Shown: piece by piece, positions 44,186-53,247 of the stretch
How the letters are laid out: every line of letters starts with the position of its first letter
Numbering within the stretch: the first letter of the stretch is position 1
NCBI RefSeq assembly: GCF_004341845.1
Contig: NZ_SLVB01000003.1
Coordinates: 434,001 to 498,000 of the forward strand
DNA: 64,000 bases
Reading direction: 5' to 3'
DNA from: Novosphingobium sp. PhB165
GTDB taxonomy: Bacteria > Pseudomonadota > Alphaproteobacteria > Sphingomonadales > Sphingomonadaceae
Position numbers and translations under genes: made by a program
The notes under the pieces: model-generated
What the model was told of the DNA's origin: nothing
Database searches by the model: none
The model's input: the letters and a program-made list of their open reading frames with translations, nothing else

Positions 44186-45103
44186 ATGCCGGCATTTTCG
44201 CGGTTTCTCCGATATTTCATGGCGGTCGGCCGGCTCGGCTCGATCCGCAAGGCGGCGGACGAGCTGAACGTCTCCGCCTCGGCCATCGACCGGCAGATCC
44301 TCAATGTGGAGGCCGAACTCGGCCTGCCGCTGTTCGAACGCCTGCCCACCGGGCTCCGGCTGACGGCGGCGGGCGAGATGATGATGGCATCGGGCGGCCA
44401 GTGGCAGCACGACATGGCCAGCCTGCGCGCCCGGATCGAGGATTTGCGCGGGCTCAAGCGCGGGCATGTCGACATCGCGGTGATCGACGCACTGGCCAAG
44501 GGCTACGTCCCGGACATGATCCACGCGGTCCAGCAGCGCTATCCCGGCATCACCGTGGGCGTCAGAGTGCTGGGCAACGACAAGGTCCGCCGCGCCATCG
44601 CCGAGGGCGAGGTGGACTTCGGCATCCTGTTCGAGCCGCATTCCTACCGCGACCTCACGGTGCGCGCTTTCGTCGAAGTGGTGCCCGGCTTCCTGACGCC
44701 GCCGGGGCATCCGCTGGGCGAGAAGGCAGAGGCCCGCTTTTCGGTCTGCGCGGGCGAACCACTGATCGCGCCGGCCGAGCCGCTGGCGGTGTGCCAGCAG
44801 CTTGCCGTGCTGGAAGGCGCCACCGGCGTCACGCCCGACCGCAAGGTCACCAGCGACAATATCCAGATCATCACCTCGCTGGTCATGCGCGGGGCGGGTC
44901 TGGGTGTGCTCACCTCGCTCGATGTCGCCACCGAGGTACGGCGCGGGCTGCTGCAATTCACCCGCATTTCCGACCCCTTGCTGCGGCCGATGACGCTGGC
45001 GCTGTGCACCGCCACCGCGCGCACGCCGTCGCATGCGGCCGCGCTGGTACTGGGCGAGATCGAGAACGGTTTCGCCGATCTGGGCTACGCCGCCGCCAAA
45101 TAG
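44186..45103 (+). CDS. LysR family regulator
   Basis: The protein has 305 residues. HTH at residues 5-60 (FLRYFMAVGRLGSIRKAADE, VSASAIDRQILNVEAELGLP), then LFERLPTGLRLTAAGE and the effector domain (VDIAVIDALAKGYVPDMIHA; VMRGAGLGVLTSLDVATEVR). The ATG at 44186 gives the standard distance to the HTH; a TTG at 44162 would add eight residues. It is unlike its LysR neighbour in sequence, so the pair is not a recent duplication. A phosphoribosyltransferase gene follows 85 bp later; whether the regulator controls purine genes is unknown. Confidence 0.92.
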   Translation: MPAFSRFLRYFMAVGRLGSIRKAADELNVSASAIDRQILNVEAELGLPLFERLPTGLRLTAAGEMMMASGGQWQHDMASLRARIEDLRGLKRGHVDIAVIDALAKGYVPDMIHAVQQRYPGITVGVRVLGNDKVRRAIAEGEVDFGILFEPHSYRDLTVRAFVEVVPGFLTPPGHPLGEKAEARFSVCAGEPLIAPAEPLAVCQQLAVLEGATGVTPDRKVTSDNIQIITSLVMRGAGLGVLTSLDVATEVRRGLLQFTRISDPLLRPMTLALCTATARTPSHAAALVLGEIENGFADLGYAAAK

Positions 45104-45188
45104 GGTGCTCGATTGCCCCCGATTGCCCATCGCGCGCGAACCCGATAGTCGGCATAACCAATTCTCTTTTCCGCCAGGATCGAAAGTC

Positions 45189-45722
45189 ATGTCCGACCCC
45201 AACGAGCCCCAGCTCCACTTCCTCGAATATTACGAGGACTTCCTCGCCAAGGTCCGCCTGCTGGCGCGCAACGTGCGGGAGGGCGACTGGAAGCCCGACT
45301 TCGTAATCGGCGTCGGTCGCGGCGGGCTGGTTCCGGCGGTCTATCTTTCGCACCAGCTTGACCTGCCGATGCTTTCGATCGACCATTCGGCCAAAGTGCC
45401 GGGCTTTGCCGACGAACTGCTCGCCAAAGTCGCGGCGATGAGCGCGGCGGGCACGCGCCTGTTGTTCATCGACGACATCAACGATTCCGGCGGCACCATC
45501 GAGTACATTCGCGGCCTGCTCGCCAGCAATGGCAGCATGCCGGACAACTTGCGCTTCGCGGTCCTCATCAACAACCAGCGCTCCAAGGTCGAGGTGGACC
45601 TGTGGGTCGACGTGATCGACCGCGCCGAGGACAAGCGCTGGTTCGTGTTCCCGTGGGAATCCGTGGGCACGCGCGATTCGATCATGGAAGAGGCGCGCTC
45701 GGTTCCCGATCGGCTGGCCTGA
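45189..45722 (+). CDS. Purine phosphoribosyltransferase-like protein
   Basis: The 177-residue type I phosphoribosyltransferase has the PRPP-binding motif LLFIDDINDSGGTIEYI, a PPi-loop region FVIGVGRGGLVPAVYLSHQL and a hood region RWFVFPWES. These suggest a xanthine/guanine or hypoxanthine-type enzyme that converts a free base and PRPP to the nucleotide. The neighbouring adenine and guanine deaminases and purine permease (convergent) support purine salvage. ATG at 45189 with AGGA nine bases upstream. Confidence 0.85.
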   Translation: MSDPNEPQLHFLEYYEDFLAKVRLLARNVREGDWKPDFVIGVGRGGLVPAVYLSHQLDLPMLSIDHSAKVPGFADELLAKVAAMSAAGTRLLFIDDINDSGGTIEYIRGLLASNGSMPDNLRFAVLINNQRSKVEVDLWVDVIDRAEDKRWFVFPWESVGTRDSIMEEARSVPDRLA

Positions 45723-45752
45723 GGGATAGCCCGAGTTCCGGATACAAAACCC

Positions 45753-45837
45753 CGTCGGCCCCGCGCAGGCGGAGACCCCGCTTTTCTTGGCGGGCGGGGG
45801 TGAAAAGGAAGCGGGGCCCCCGCCTTCGCGGGGCGAC
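45753..45837. repeat. Palindromic intergenic repeat, copy 8
   Basis: The copy starts CGTCGGCCCCGCGCAGGCGG and ends CGCGGGGCGACG, slightly diverged. It is located in the convergent gap between the phosphoribosyltransferase and adenine deaminase genes. Confidence 0.82.
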
Positions 45838-45916
45838 GGGGTGTGTTTTGCAAGCTTGGTGCTTGGCCCGCATGCCAAAGGTCCGGCCCGTCGCCGACAA
45901 TGCGCTCCGGTGAAAT

Positions 45917-46933
45917 TCAGCCCTGCGCCGCCATATAGGCATCGATCCGGTCGAGATGCGCCGCCACGTCCTCAGCCGGCAGGAACGAGCCGGTGAAGCT
46001 GTTGCGCGCCAATGTCGCCAACGCCTCCCGGTCCAGTCCGCGCGCTGTGGCGACGGCGCGGTAATTGTCCGCCACATAACCGCCGAAATAGGCCGGATCG
46101 TCCGAATTGATCGTGGCCTTCAGGCCATGCGCCAGCATCGCATCGATAGGATGATCCGCCAGATCCTCCACCACGCAGAGCTTGTGGTTGGACAGGGGGC
46201 AGACCGTCAGCGTCATCTCCTCCCGCACCAGCCGGGCGATCAGCGCCGGATCTTCCAGCGCGCGGTTGCCGTGGTCGATGCGATGGACGCCCAGCAGGTC
46301 GAGCGCCTGATGGACATATTCCGGCGGGCCCTCCTCGCCCGCGTGCGCGGTGATCCTGAGGCCCTTTTCCCGCGCCGCGGCAAAGACGCGGGCGAACTTT
46401 TCCGGCGGGTGCCCCACTTCGGAAGAGTCGAGCCCCACTGCCGCGATCCGGTCCAGCCACGGCTCCGCCTCGGCCAGCGTCGCGAAGGCCGCCGCTTCCG
46501 GCAAGTGGCGCAGGAACGAGAGGATCAGGCTGCTCGTCATGCCGAACTGCGCCTCTGCCGCGGCCATGGCGGAGAGCAGGCCCTCGATCACTTCGGCAAT
46601 GGGCACCCCGCGATCGGTGTGGGTCTGCGGATCGAACATGATCTCCGCATGGACCACCCCGTCCGCCGCCGCGCGCGCGAAGTAGGCCATGGCCAGATCG
46701 TGGAAATCCTGCCGCGTCAGCAGCACTGCGGCCCCGGCGTAATAGATGTCGAGGAAGTCCTGAAGATTCGTGAAATCGTAGGCTGCCCGCACCTCTTCCA
46801 CGCTGGCGAAGGGGATCGACACGCCGTTGCGCGCGGCCAGCGCGAACATCAGTTCGGGCTCAAGACTGCCCTCGATGTGGAGGTGCAATTCGGCCTTGGG
46901 CAGGCCGGCGATGAAAGTGTCGAGGTCGGTCAT
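45917..46933 (-). CDS. Adenine deaminase (adenosine deaminase-like, type 2)
   Basis: The 338-residue zinc hydrolase has ELHLHIEGSLEPELMFALAA at the N-terminus, GLDSSEVGHPPEKF, ITAHAGEEGPPEYV, HRIDHGNRALEDPALIARL, CPLSNHKLCVVEDL and INSDDPAYFGGYVADN. The SSEVGHPP and CPLSN-KLCVV signatures mark the adenine deaminase branch of the adenosine deaminase family, which turns adenine into hypoxanthine. The ATG at 46933 overlaps the guanine deaminase stop as ATGA, so it is the last gene of a three-gene purine operon. Classical adenosine deaminase is the less likely alternative. Confidence 0.9.
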   Translation of the reverse strand: MTDLDTFIAGLPKAELHLHIEGSLEPELMFALAARNGVSIPFASVEEVRAAYDFTNLQDFLDIYYAGAAVLLTRQDFHDLAMAYFARAAADGVVHAEIMFDPQTHTDRGVPIAEVIEGLLSAMAAAEAQFGMTSSLILSFLRHLPEAAAFATLAEAEPWLDRIAAVGLDSSEVGHPPEKFARVFAAAREKGLRITAHAGEEGPPEYVHQALDLLGVHRIDHGNRALEDPALIARLVREEMTLTVCPLSNHKLCVVEDLADHPIDAMLAHGLKATINSDDPAYFGGYVADNYRAVATARGLDREALATLARNSFTGSFLPAEDVAAHLDRIDAYMAAQG

Positions 46934-48213
46934 GGCGTGTCCCGGTTCCAGGCGCATTGGCCCAGCAAATAAGTGCGCGCGACGGCGCGGTCGTCGCCCA
47001 GCACCTGCAATGCGAAAAGCCGCGTCGCAAGGTCCGCGCCTTGCGTGCGCCGCGCCAGCAGCGGTGTCGCCTGCGGATCGAGCACCACGAAATCGGCCTC
47101 CTGCCCCACTTCGAGGCTGCCCACGCGATCATCGATGTGCAGCAAGACCGCGCTGCCCGCCGTCGCCAGCCACAGCGCGCGGAACGGATCGAGCGCCATG
47201 CCCTTCATCAGCGCGGCCTGATAGGCGATCCCCTGTGTATGCAGCAGCGAAAAGGTCGTGCCCGCGCCCACATCGGTACCTAGGCCCAGCCGCACCCCAT
47301 GCCGGTCCGCCTGCCCAAAATCGAAGAAGCCGGACCCGAGAAACAGGTTGGACGCGGGGCAGACGGCAATGCCCGCTCCGCTCTCGTGCAATCGCTGACA
47401 GGCCCGGTCCGGCAAGTGGACGCCATGCGCGAAGACCGACCGGCCGGTGACAAGCCCGAAACGGTCGTAGGCGTCGAGATAGTCCGCCGCCTCGGTAAAC
47501 CGCGCCGCCACTTCAGCGCACTCGCGCAGGTTTTCGGCGAGGTGGGTGTGCATCAACACCTCGGGATGCTCGGCCAGCAGCGCCCCGGCGTCCGCCAGTT
47601 GCGCGTCAGTCGAAGCCAGTGCGAAACGCGGCGTCACCGCGTAGCCCAGCCGCCCGCGACCGCGCCAGCGGTGGATCAGCGCCTCGCTGGCCGCGCGGCC
47701 CGAGGCGAGCGTGTCGTTCAGCCCCTCCGGCCCAAGGTCCATCAACACTTTACCCGAGATCACCCGCATGTTCCGTTCGAGCGCGGCTTCGAACAGGGCA
47801 TCGACCGATTGCTCGTGCACGGTGGGATAGACCAGCGCGCTGGTGGTGCCGTTCTTCAGCAGCTCGTCGAGGAAGAAGGCCGCCACGGCATCGGCATGGG
47901 CCTTGCTGGCGAAGGCCTTTTCGGCGGGAAAGATGTGCCGTTCCAGCCAGTCCAGCAACTGCTCCCCGTGCGAGGCGATGCGGTCGGTCTGCGGATAGTG
48001 GATGTGGGAATCGACGAAGCCGGGCACGACGAGGCCGGGCAGCATCTCCACCGGGACATCGGCATGGCGCCCGGCCAGTTCGGCATAGACGCCGCGCGCG
48101 ATGACCACCCCGTCTTCCACCACCAGCAGCCCGTCGGCCTCATGACGGACGGCTTCGGGATCGCTGCGCGGGTCTCGGGAAACGGACAGGAATTCGCCGC
48201 GGAAGGCCCGCAT
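46930..48213 (-). CDS. guaD: Guanine deaminase
   Basis: The 427-residue amidohydrolase converts guanine to xanthine. Metal site motifs are VDSHIHYPQTDRIASHGEQL (HxH plus the PQTD signature of guanine deaminases), MHTHLAEN, FAHGVHL and LGTDVGAGTTFSLLHT. The start ATG at 48213 shares one base with the permease stop (TGATG), and its stop overlaps the adenine deaminase start, indicating a tightly coupled operon. The frame continues upstream inside the permease gene, but that part is a shadow. Confidence 0.94.
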   Translation of the reverse strand: MRAFRGEFLSVSRDPRSDPEAVRHEADGLLVVEDGVVIARGVYAELAGRHADVPVEMLPGLVVPGFVDSHIHYPQTDRIASHGEQLLDWLERHIFPAEKAFASKAHADAVAAFFLDELLKNGTTSALVYPTVHEQSVDALFEAALERNMRVISGKVLMDLGPEGLNDTLASGRAASEALIHRWRGRGRLGYAVTPRFALASTDAQLADAGALLAEHPEVLMHTHLAENLRECAEVAARFTEAADYLDAYDRFGLVTGRSVFAHGVHLPDRACQRLHESGAGIAVCPASNLFLGSGFFDFGQADRHGVRLGLGTDVGAGTTFSLLHTQGIAYQAALMKGMALDPFRALWLATAGSAVLLHIDDRVGSLEVGQEADFVVLDPQATPLLARRTQGADLATRLFALQVLGDDRAVARTYLLGQCAWNRDTP

Positions 48214-49577
48214 CAGGTGGCCCCCATCCAGACGAAGCGGGCCACGAACAGCACTGCCAGCAGTAGCAGGAACCAGTCCTTCTTCTCGACCGTCCCGCGC
48301 ACGATCTTCAGCGCGGCATGGGCGGTGATGCCGAAAGCGAGGCCATTTGCGATGGAGAAGGTGAACGGGATCATCGCCACCGTCAGGAAAGCGGGGAGCG
48401 CCGCCAGCGGGTCTTCCCACTTCACTTCGGTCAGCGGCAGCAGCATCAGACCGCCGACGATGATGAGCGCCGGAGCGGTCGCCGCCAGCGGGATCAACTG
48501 CGCATAGGGCGCCACGAACATGGTCGCCAGGAACAGCAGGCCGGTGACGACGGCGGTCAGGCCGGTGCGCCCGCCCGCCTGCACGCCCGCCGCGCTCTCG
48601 ACATAGCTGGTGACAGTGCTGGTGCCCGCCAGCGAGCCGACGATAGTGGCCGTGGCATCGGTGATGAGGATGCGGTTGAGGCGCGGAATGCGGCCCTCGC
48701 TGTCCATCAGCCCGGCGCGCTTGGTGACGGCGACCAGCGTGCCGATATTGTCGAACAGGTCCACGAACAGGAACACGAAGAGGATTTCCATCAGGCCCAG
48801 CCCGTGGCTGCCGCCCAGCCCGAACACGCCTGCAAGGTCCAGCTTGAACGCCGTGCCGGTCAGCGCGGCGAGCGAATAGGGCTCGGGCGAGACCGAGACC
48901 ATACCGAAGAGCCAGGCGACCACGGTCGTCGCCAGAATGCCGATCAGCATGGCCCCGCGCACGTTCCACACGCTGAGCGCGCCGATCAGCAGGAGGCCGA
49001 ACATCGCCAGCGCCGCGCCGGGGGCCCTGAGATCGCCCAGCGCCACGAACGTTGCCGGATTGGCCACGACGATCCCGGCGTCCTTGAAGCCGATAAAGCC
49101 GATGAACAGGCCGATCCCGCCCGCCACCGCCGCGAACAGGTATTGCGGGATCGAGGCGACGATCAACTGGCGCACCCCAGTCAAGGTCAGCACGAGGAAG
49201 GCGACGCCCGAGACGAACACGCAGCCCAGCGCGACCTGCCAGGGCACGCCCATCTGCTGCACCACGGTAAAGCTGAAATAGGCATTGAGCCCCATGCCGG
49301 GCGCCAGCGCCAGCGGAGTATTGGCCACGAAGCCCATCAGGATCGACGCGAAAGCCGCCGCAAAGCACGTGGCGGCCGCGACCGAGGCCACCGGCATTCC
49401 CGCCGTGCCAAGGATCGCCGGATTGACCAGCACGATATAGGCCATGGTCAGGAACGTGGTCACGCCGGCCAGCACTTCGGTACGGGCAGTGGTGCCGCGC
49501 TCGCGCAGCGTGAACCAGCGTTCCAGCGGGCCCCGTGGTCCGTCGGGCGTTTCTATCGTCGTAGTGCTCTCGCTCAC
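48213..49577 (-). CDS. Purine (guanine/hypoxanthine) permease, NCS2/AzgA family
   Basis: The 454-residue inner membrane permease is of the AzgA/PbuG branch, with about twelve to fourteen helices. Diagnostic parts are LAGVTTFLTMAYIVLVNPAI, NTPLALAPGMGLNAYFSF, FVDLFDNIGTLVAVTKRAGL, and GTSTVTSYVESAAGVQAGGR, then TGLTAVVTG. The start is GTG at 49577 with AAGGGG about seven bases upstream; the longer frame reads into non-coding sequence. It heads the operon with guanine and adenine deaminases, so it imports the bases these enzymes deaminate. Confidence 0.93.
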   Translation of the reverse strand: MSESTTTIETPDGPRGPLERWFTLRERGTTARTEVLAGVTTFLTMAYIVLVNPAILGTAGMPVASVAAATCFAAAFASILMGFVANTPLALAPGMGLNAYFSFTVVQQMGVPWQVALGCVFVSGVAFLVLTLTGVRQLIVASIPQYLFAAVAGGIGLFIGFIGFKDAGIVVANPATFVALGDLRAPGAALAMFGLLLIGALSVWNVRGAMLIGILATTVVAWLFGMVSVSPEPYSLAALTGTAFKLDLAGVFGLGGSHGLGLMEILFVFLFVDLFDNIGTLVAVTKRAGLMDSEGRIPRLNRILITDATATIVGSLAGTSTVTSYVESAAGVQAGGRTGLTAVVTGLLFLATMFVAPYAQLIPLAATAPALIIVGGLMLLPLTEVKWEDPLAALPAFLTVAMIPFTFSIANGLAFGITAHAALKIVRGTVEKKDWFLLLLAVLFVARFVWMGAT

Positions 49578-49671
49578 GCGTCTGCCCCTTGCGGCGGCCC
49601 GGTTGTCGCTGCCGGCCGCATTCGTCCCGGACGGTACAACGGAAACAGCAGTGAGGGCAAAAATCAAAGCG

Positions 49672-52600
49672 CTATTGCTGCACCACGAAAACATCGTGCG
49701 ACAGGGTGCTGCCTTTCGCTCCCACGTCGAGCGCAATCGCATCGCGCAAGGCGATCTTCAGCCGCGCCGCCTGCTGCGGATCGATGGCCACCGTGTAATG
49801 GCCGGGATGGACCTGCTCGAACAGATAGAACCCGTCTGCCTCGGTACGCGCGGTGGCGACCGTCTCGCCCGAGTCATCGCGCAAGGTGAGTTGCAGGCCC
49901 GAAACCCCACGCGAACGGCCTGCGCCCTCGAAATAGGCGGAGCCCTCGATCTCGCTCATCGCCACTACCGCGAAGTCGGTGCGGTGGATGCGCCCCGGCC
50001 GCGGCACCAGCTCGATGCCCCGCGTCACCGGGGCCAGCGCGATATCGGGCAGCGACGTGGGATCGACCTGTACGCTGGCCCGCGTTCCGGCAGGCAGGCC
50101 GGTCAGCAGCACCACGCCGTCCTTGTCGGTCTCGCCCGTGCCGGTGCCCGAACCGAAGGCGACTTCGGGCAGCACCTTGTCGCCCGCGTCATACCGGCCG
50201 TCGCCGTTGAGGTCCTCATAGGCACGCAAGGCCACCGCGCCGGACAGCGCATGCCCCGGCGGCGCCACGTAGACCCGGTCGGTCACCGGATCGCGCCCGA
50301 AGCCGAAGCCCAGCCGCAGCGCCAGCGAATGGACCTTGTTGCGCAGGCCATAAGTGCCGTCGAACGCCAGCGTGAAGCGGCGGAAGCGGCGCTCTGCGGA
50401 AAGCCCGAACTGCGTATCGCTGCGATGAAAGGTCTGCGCTACCGAAGCCCGCACGAGCGTGCGATCGTCCAGCGAACGGTCCACTTCCAGCGACGCCGCC
50501 TCCAGGCGCGGATCGGGCAACACGGTATAGCTGGTGGAGGCGCGGACTTGCGTGTGCGATCCGTTGAGTGTGGATAGATCGAAAGTGCCGATCAACTGGT
50601 TGCTGGCGCCGCCGCCCACGTCTTTGCCGGGCTGATAGCGCGAATATTCCAGCGTATTGGAGGCCAGCACCCCCGCCACCCGCATCGATCCGCGCAGAGA
50701 GGCCGTGGTCTGCACTTCGCCAGAGGCATATTCGATCCGCCGCGCCCGCGCATAGAGCGGGATCGACAGCCCGCCCTCGCCCAACGGCCGCAGCGTGGCA
50801 TTGGCGTCGAGTTCGGTCACGCGGCGCAGCGGCTGCCCGTCGAACACCCGCACTTCGTCGAGGAAATCGCCGCGATATTCGGCGTGGGTCAGCGTGAAGG
50901 ACGCGCCCAGCAGCCGCCCGCCCAACCCCGCTTCGATAGCACGCCCGACCTTGCCGCTGCCGCCCAGCGGCGTCGCCCCGTTCTGCATGGCGAAATCGAG
51001 CTTGGCCGCCAGCCCGCCCAGCCCCGTACGCAGGCCCGCACTGCCCAGCCAGCGGTCGCCGAAGTCGCTGTCGAACCAGCCGCCGCTAACCATCGCCGTC
51101 ACACCCGAAGTCACGCCATAGGCCAGCTGCGCGCTCGCCCGCCAGCGGCCGTAATCGAGCCCCGGAATGAAGCGCGGCGCGGTGACGCCCAGCAAGTTCT
51201 CGTCCTTCTGCGCCGCGCCCACGGTGTAGACGACCTGCCCTTTCGACAGCCGCCCATCGCCCACCGAGATCCGCCGCACTTCCTCGCTGCGCTGCCCCTG
51301 CGGCCCGTAGAACACGAGGCGGAACAGGTTGAGCCCGTAATCGACCGGGACTTGCAGGAACTGGTATTGCCCGTTGACCGCCAGCCGCGTCGATCCCACC
51401 AGCACACCGTTGCGGTAAAGCTCCACTTCGTAGCCATCGGGAAGCTGGCCGCGCAGGTCGATCCTGTCGAACACCGATGCCGCCTCCACCGGGGCGTTGG
51501 TCACCGTGCCGCCGCGCCCCGCTACGCCGCGCAGGCCGATGGGCAGCGAGGCGGTCGCCACATCGCCCATCGCGAACAACGTGGCATGGAGCGGGCCCAG
51601 CAGATCGGCATCGGGATCGGTGCGGCCCAGTTCGATATGCGCCGCCGTCAGCCCATCGCGCGTGGAATGGGTGAGGAAGACCTGCGCGCTCATCCAGGCC
51701 AGATCGCCCGCCAGCCGCAAGTCGGTCTCCACCCGCTCGCCCAGCGTCGTGTCGGAAACCGCGCGCGTCTCCACATCGGCCATCGGCACCGAGATCGGCA
51801 GCCACGGCGTATCCTCTCGCGGGAAACGGCGTTCGGCGTTGGCGGAGGAGGCCTGCTCATTGCCCAGCCGCTCGCGCTCGGCCTCGCGGGCGAGGCGCTG
51901 TTCGAAGGGGAACGGTTCGTTCGTCTTGATCGTGATCGACTGGTCGCGCAGGTCCGGCGTGATCGTCAGCGGCAGCAGATCGCCGATACGCTCGGCGCGA
52001 ACGTAAAGTTCACCGTCGAAGGCCACGGCATCGCCCTTCGGCAGCGAGACGGCCCTGCCGCCTGCCTCGGCCGTGCCTTCGCGCAAGTTGATCGTCAGCC
52101 GCCGATTTTCGGAGAGGAACCAGCCGCTGGCGTAATTGCCCTCGTCCCCGACCGAGATCGCCAGATCGAGCGTCCGCGCCAGCGCCCCCAGCGGCAGGTA
52201 GAGCCCGCCCCGCGTGCCATAGGCGATCACGGTATCGTCGCCGCCGCTGGTGCCGGTGGCGGTGGCGACTTTCACCGCAAGGATCACCTCGTCGTCGTAC
52301 GTGATGACGGGCGTGACGTTGGCGGGGAAGGTCTGCGTGGCATTGGCCGGCGCGAGGTTCGCCGTGTCCTTCGCGGCGCCTTGCGGGCCTCCGAGGCCGA
52401 AACTGGGTGCAGGCAGCGCGCGCGCGGCGGCGAGAGCTTGGGGCGGGGAAGTGCTTGGCGCAGCCTCGTGGGCGGGCGGACTTTCAACCGGATGCACGGC
52501 CGCCTGCTGCATCGCTCCGGGCACTTCGGTCACGTAGGCCGCTGGCACCAGATGCTCAGGATGTGGCAGCAATGCCGGTTGCCGATCGCTCCCGGAAACC

Positions 52601-53247
52601 TCCTTGGACGGTGCCAGCGCAATCAGCGGTACCGGAGCGGGCAAATCGAGCGCCGTTACCGACGGCTCGGAGACCGATGGCGACGCCAGCCCAACAGGTC
52701 CCTCGGACGGTACGAGTGGGTGCGCTGCATTAAGCGGTGCAGCGTCCGCCACTCGGGCTGCGAATGCAGCAGGTCCCGGCGCGTCTTGACGAGCCTCCGC
52801 CGCCGTCAGTGCCTGCCCGTTTGCGTCGGTTTCAGTTGCGGCGGCGGACTGGTCCGTCTCGGATGGCTGCGAAACCTGTGGCAACGCCAACCGCAAGGGC
52901 GCGGCGCGGACTTCGGCGGGCACCATTGCTATGGAGGCGGTGGAAGCCCGCAAAGCCGCCCTCACCAGCACCGGTCGCGGGGCGGCAATCGGCGAGGCGA
53001 AGGGCTCCGCTGCCCGCACCGTCAGCCCCGGCAGTTCGAGCGCAGCGAAGCCCGGGCGTGGAACCGAGCGCTGCGCCAGCGCGTGATGTGGCGCGGGCGG
53101 TGCGTCCTCCCCAGCCGCCGCAACGGCCACCGCAGCACGGTCCCCGCGCGCCAGCAGCGAGGCGCCGGCAAGGAACGGTACGAGCCTGGCCGCCCTCGGC
53201 AACCCGCCCCGTCCTGCTTCCCGGCCGTCCCCCCGGCCTTGACTCAC
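49672..53247 (-). CDS. Outer membrane fimbrial usher with long N-terminal extension
   Basis: This 1191-residue usher assembles pilus subunits across the outer membrane. The usher core starts near residue 313 (PVITYDDEVILAVKV), has the barrel/plug region with VELYRNGVLVGSTRLAVNG, then QYQFLQVPVDYGLN (typical usher plug motif), LAYGVTSGVTAMVSGGWF and later DLNGDGRYDAGDK. It ends with a carboxypeptidase-regulatory-like domain (LRDDSGETVATARTEADGFY). Residues about 40-310 are an Ala/Pro-rich, low-complexity segment not found in ordinary ushers of about 830 residues. The GTG start overlaps the chaperone stop as GTGA, so this extension is read as protein if that start is right. Signal peptide weak (about residues 18-45). 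Confidence 0.87.
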   Translation of the reverse strand: MSQGRGDGREAGRGGLPRAARLVPFLAGASLLARGDRAAVAVAAAGEDAPPAPHHALAQRSVPRPGFAALELPGLTVRAAEPFASPIAAPRPVLVRAALRASTASIAMVPAEVRAAPLRLALPQVSQPSETDQSAAATETDANGQALTAAEARQDAPGPAAFAARVADAAPLNAAHPLVPSEGPVGLASPSVSEPSVTALDLPAPVPLIALAPSKEVSGSDRQPALLPHPEHLVPAAYVTEVPGAMQQAAVHPVESPPAHEAAPSTSPPQALAAARALPAPSFGLGGPQGAAKDTANLAPANATQTFPANVTPVITYDDEVILAVKVATATGTSGGDDTVIAYGTRGGLYLPLGALARTLDLAISVGDEGNYASGWFLSENRRLTINLREGTAEAGGRAVSLPKGDAVAFDGELYVRAERIGDLLPLTITPDLRDQSITIKTNEPFPFEQRLAREAERERLGNEQASSANAERRFPREDTPWLPISVPMADVETRAVSDTTLGERVETDLRLAGDLAWMSAQVFLTHSTRDGLTAAHIELGRTDPDADLLGPLHATLFAMGDVATASLPIGLRGVAGRGGTVTNAPVEAASVFDRIDLRGQLPDGYEVELYRNGVLVGSTRLAVNGQYQFLQVPVDYGLNLFRLVFYGPQGQRSEEVRRISVGDGRLSKGQVVYTVGAAQKDENLLGVTAPRFIPGLDYGRWRASAQLAYGVTSGVTAMVSGGWFDSDFGDRWLGSAGLRTGLGGLAAKLDFAMQNGATPLGGSGKVGRAIEAGLGGRLLGASFTLTHAEYRGDFLDEVRVFDGQPLRRVTELDANATLRPLGEGGLSIPLYARARRIEYASGEVQTTASLRGSMRVAGVLASNTLEYSRYQPGKDVGGGASNQLIGTFDLSTLNGSHTQVRASTSYTVLPDPRLEAASLEVDRSLDDRTLVRASVAQTFHRSDTQFGLSAERRFRRFTLAFDGTYGLRNKVHSLALRLGFGFGRDPVTDRVYVAPPGHALSGAVALRAYEDLNGDGRYDAGDKVLPEVAFGSGTGTGETDKDGVVLLTGLPAGTRASVQVDPTSLPDIALAPVTRGIELVPRPGRIHRTDFAVVAMSEIEGSAYFEGAGRSRGVSGLQLTLRDDSGETVATARTEADGFYLFEQVHPGHYTVAIDPQQAARLKIALRDAIALDVGAKGSTLSHDVFVVQQ

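Noticed and set aside
12113..45837. Repeated GC-rich palindromes considered as a CRISPR array
   Set aside because: Copies are kilobases apart, lack unique spacers and no cas gene is present; they are dispersed intergenic repeats.
48214..49368. Extended guanine deaminase frame giving an 812-residue fusion
   Set aside because: The upstream part is the permease gene in another frame; a proper ATG overlapping the permease stop exists at 48213.
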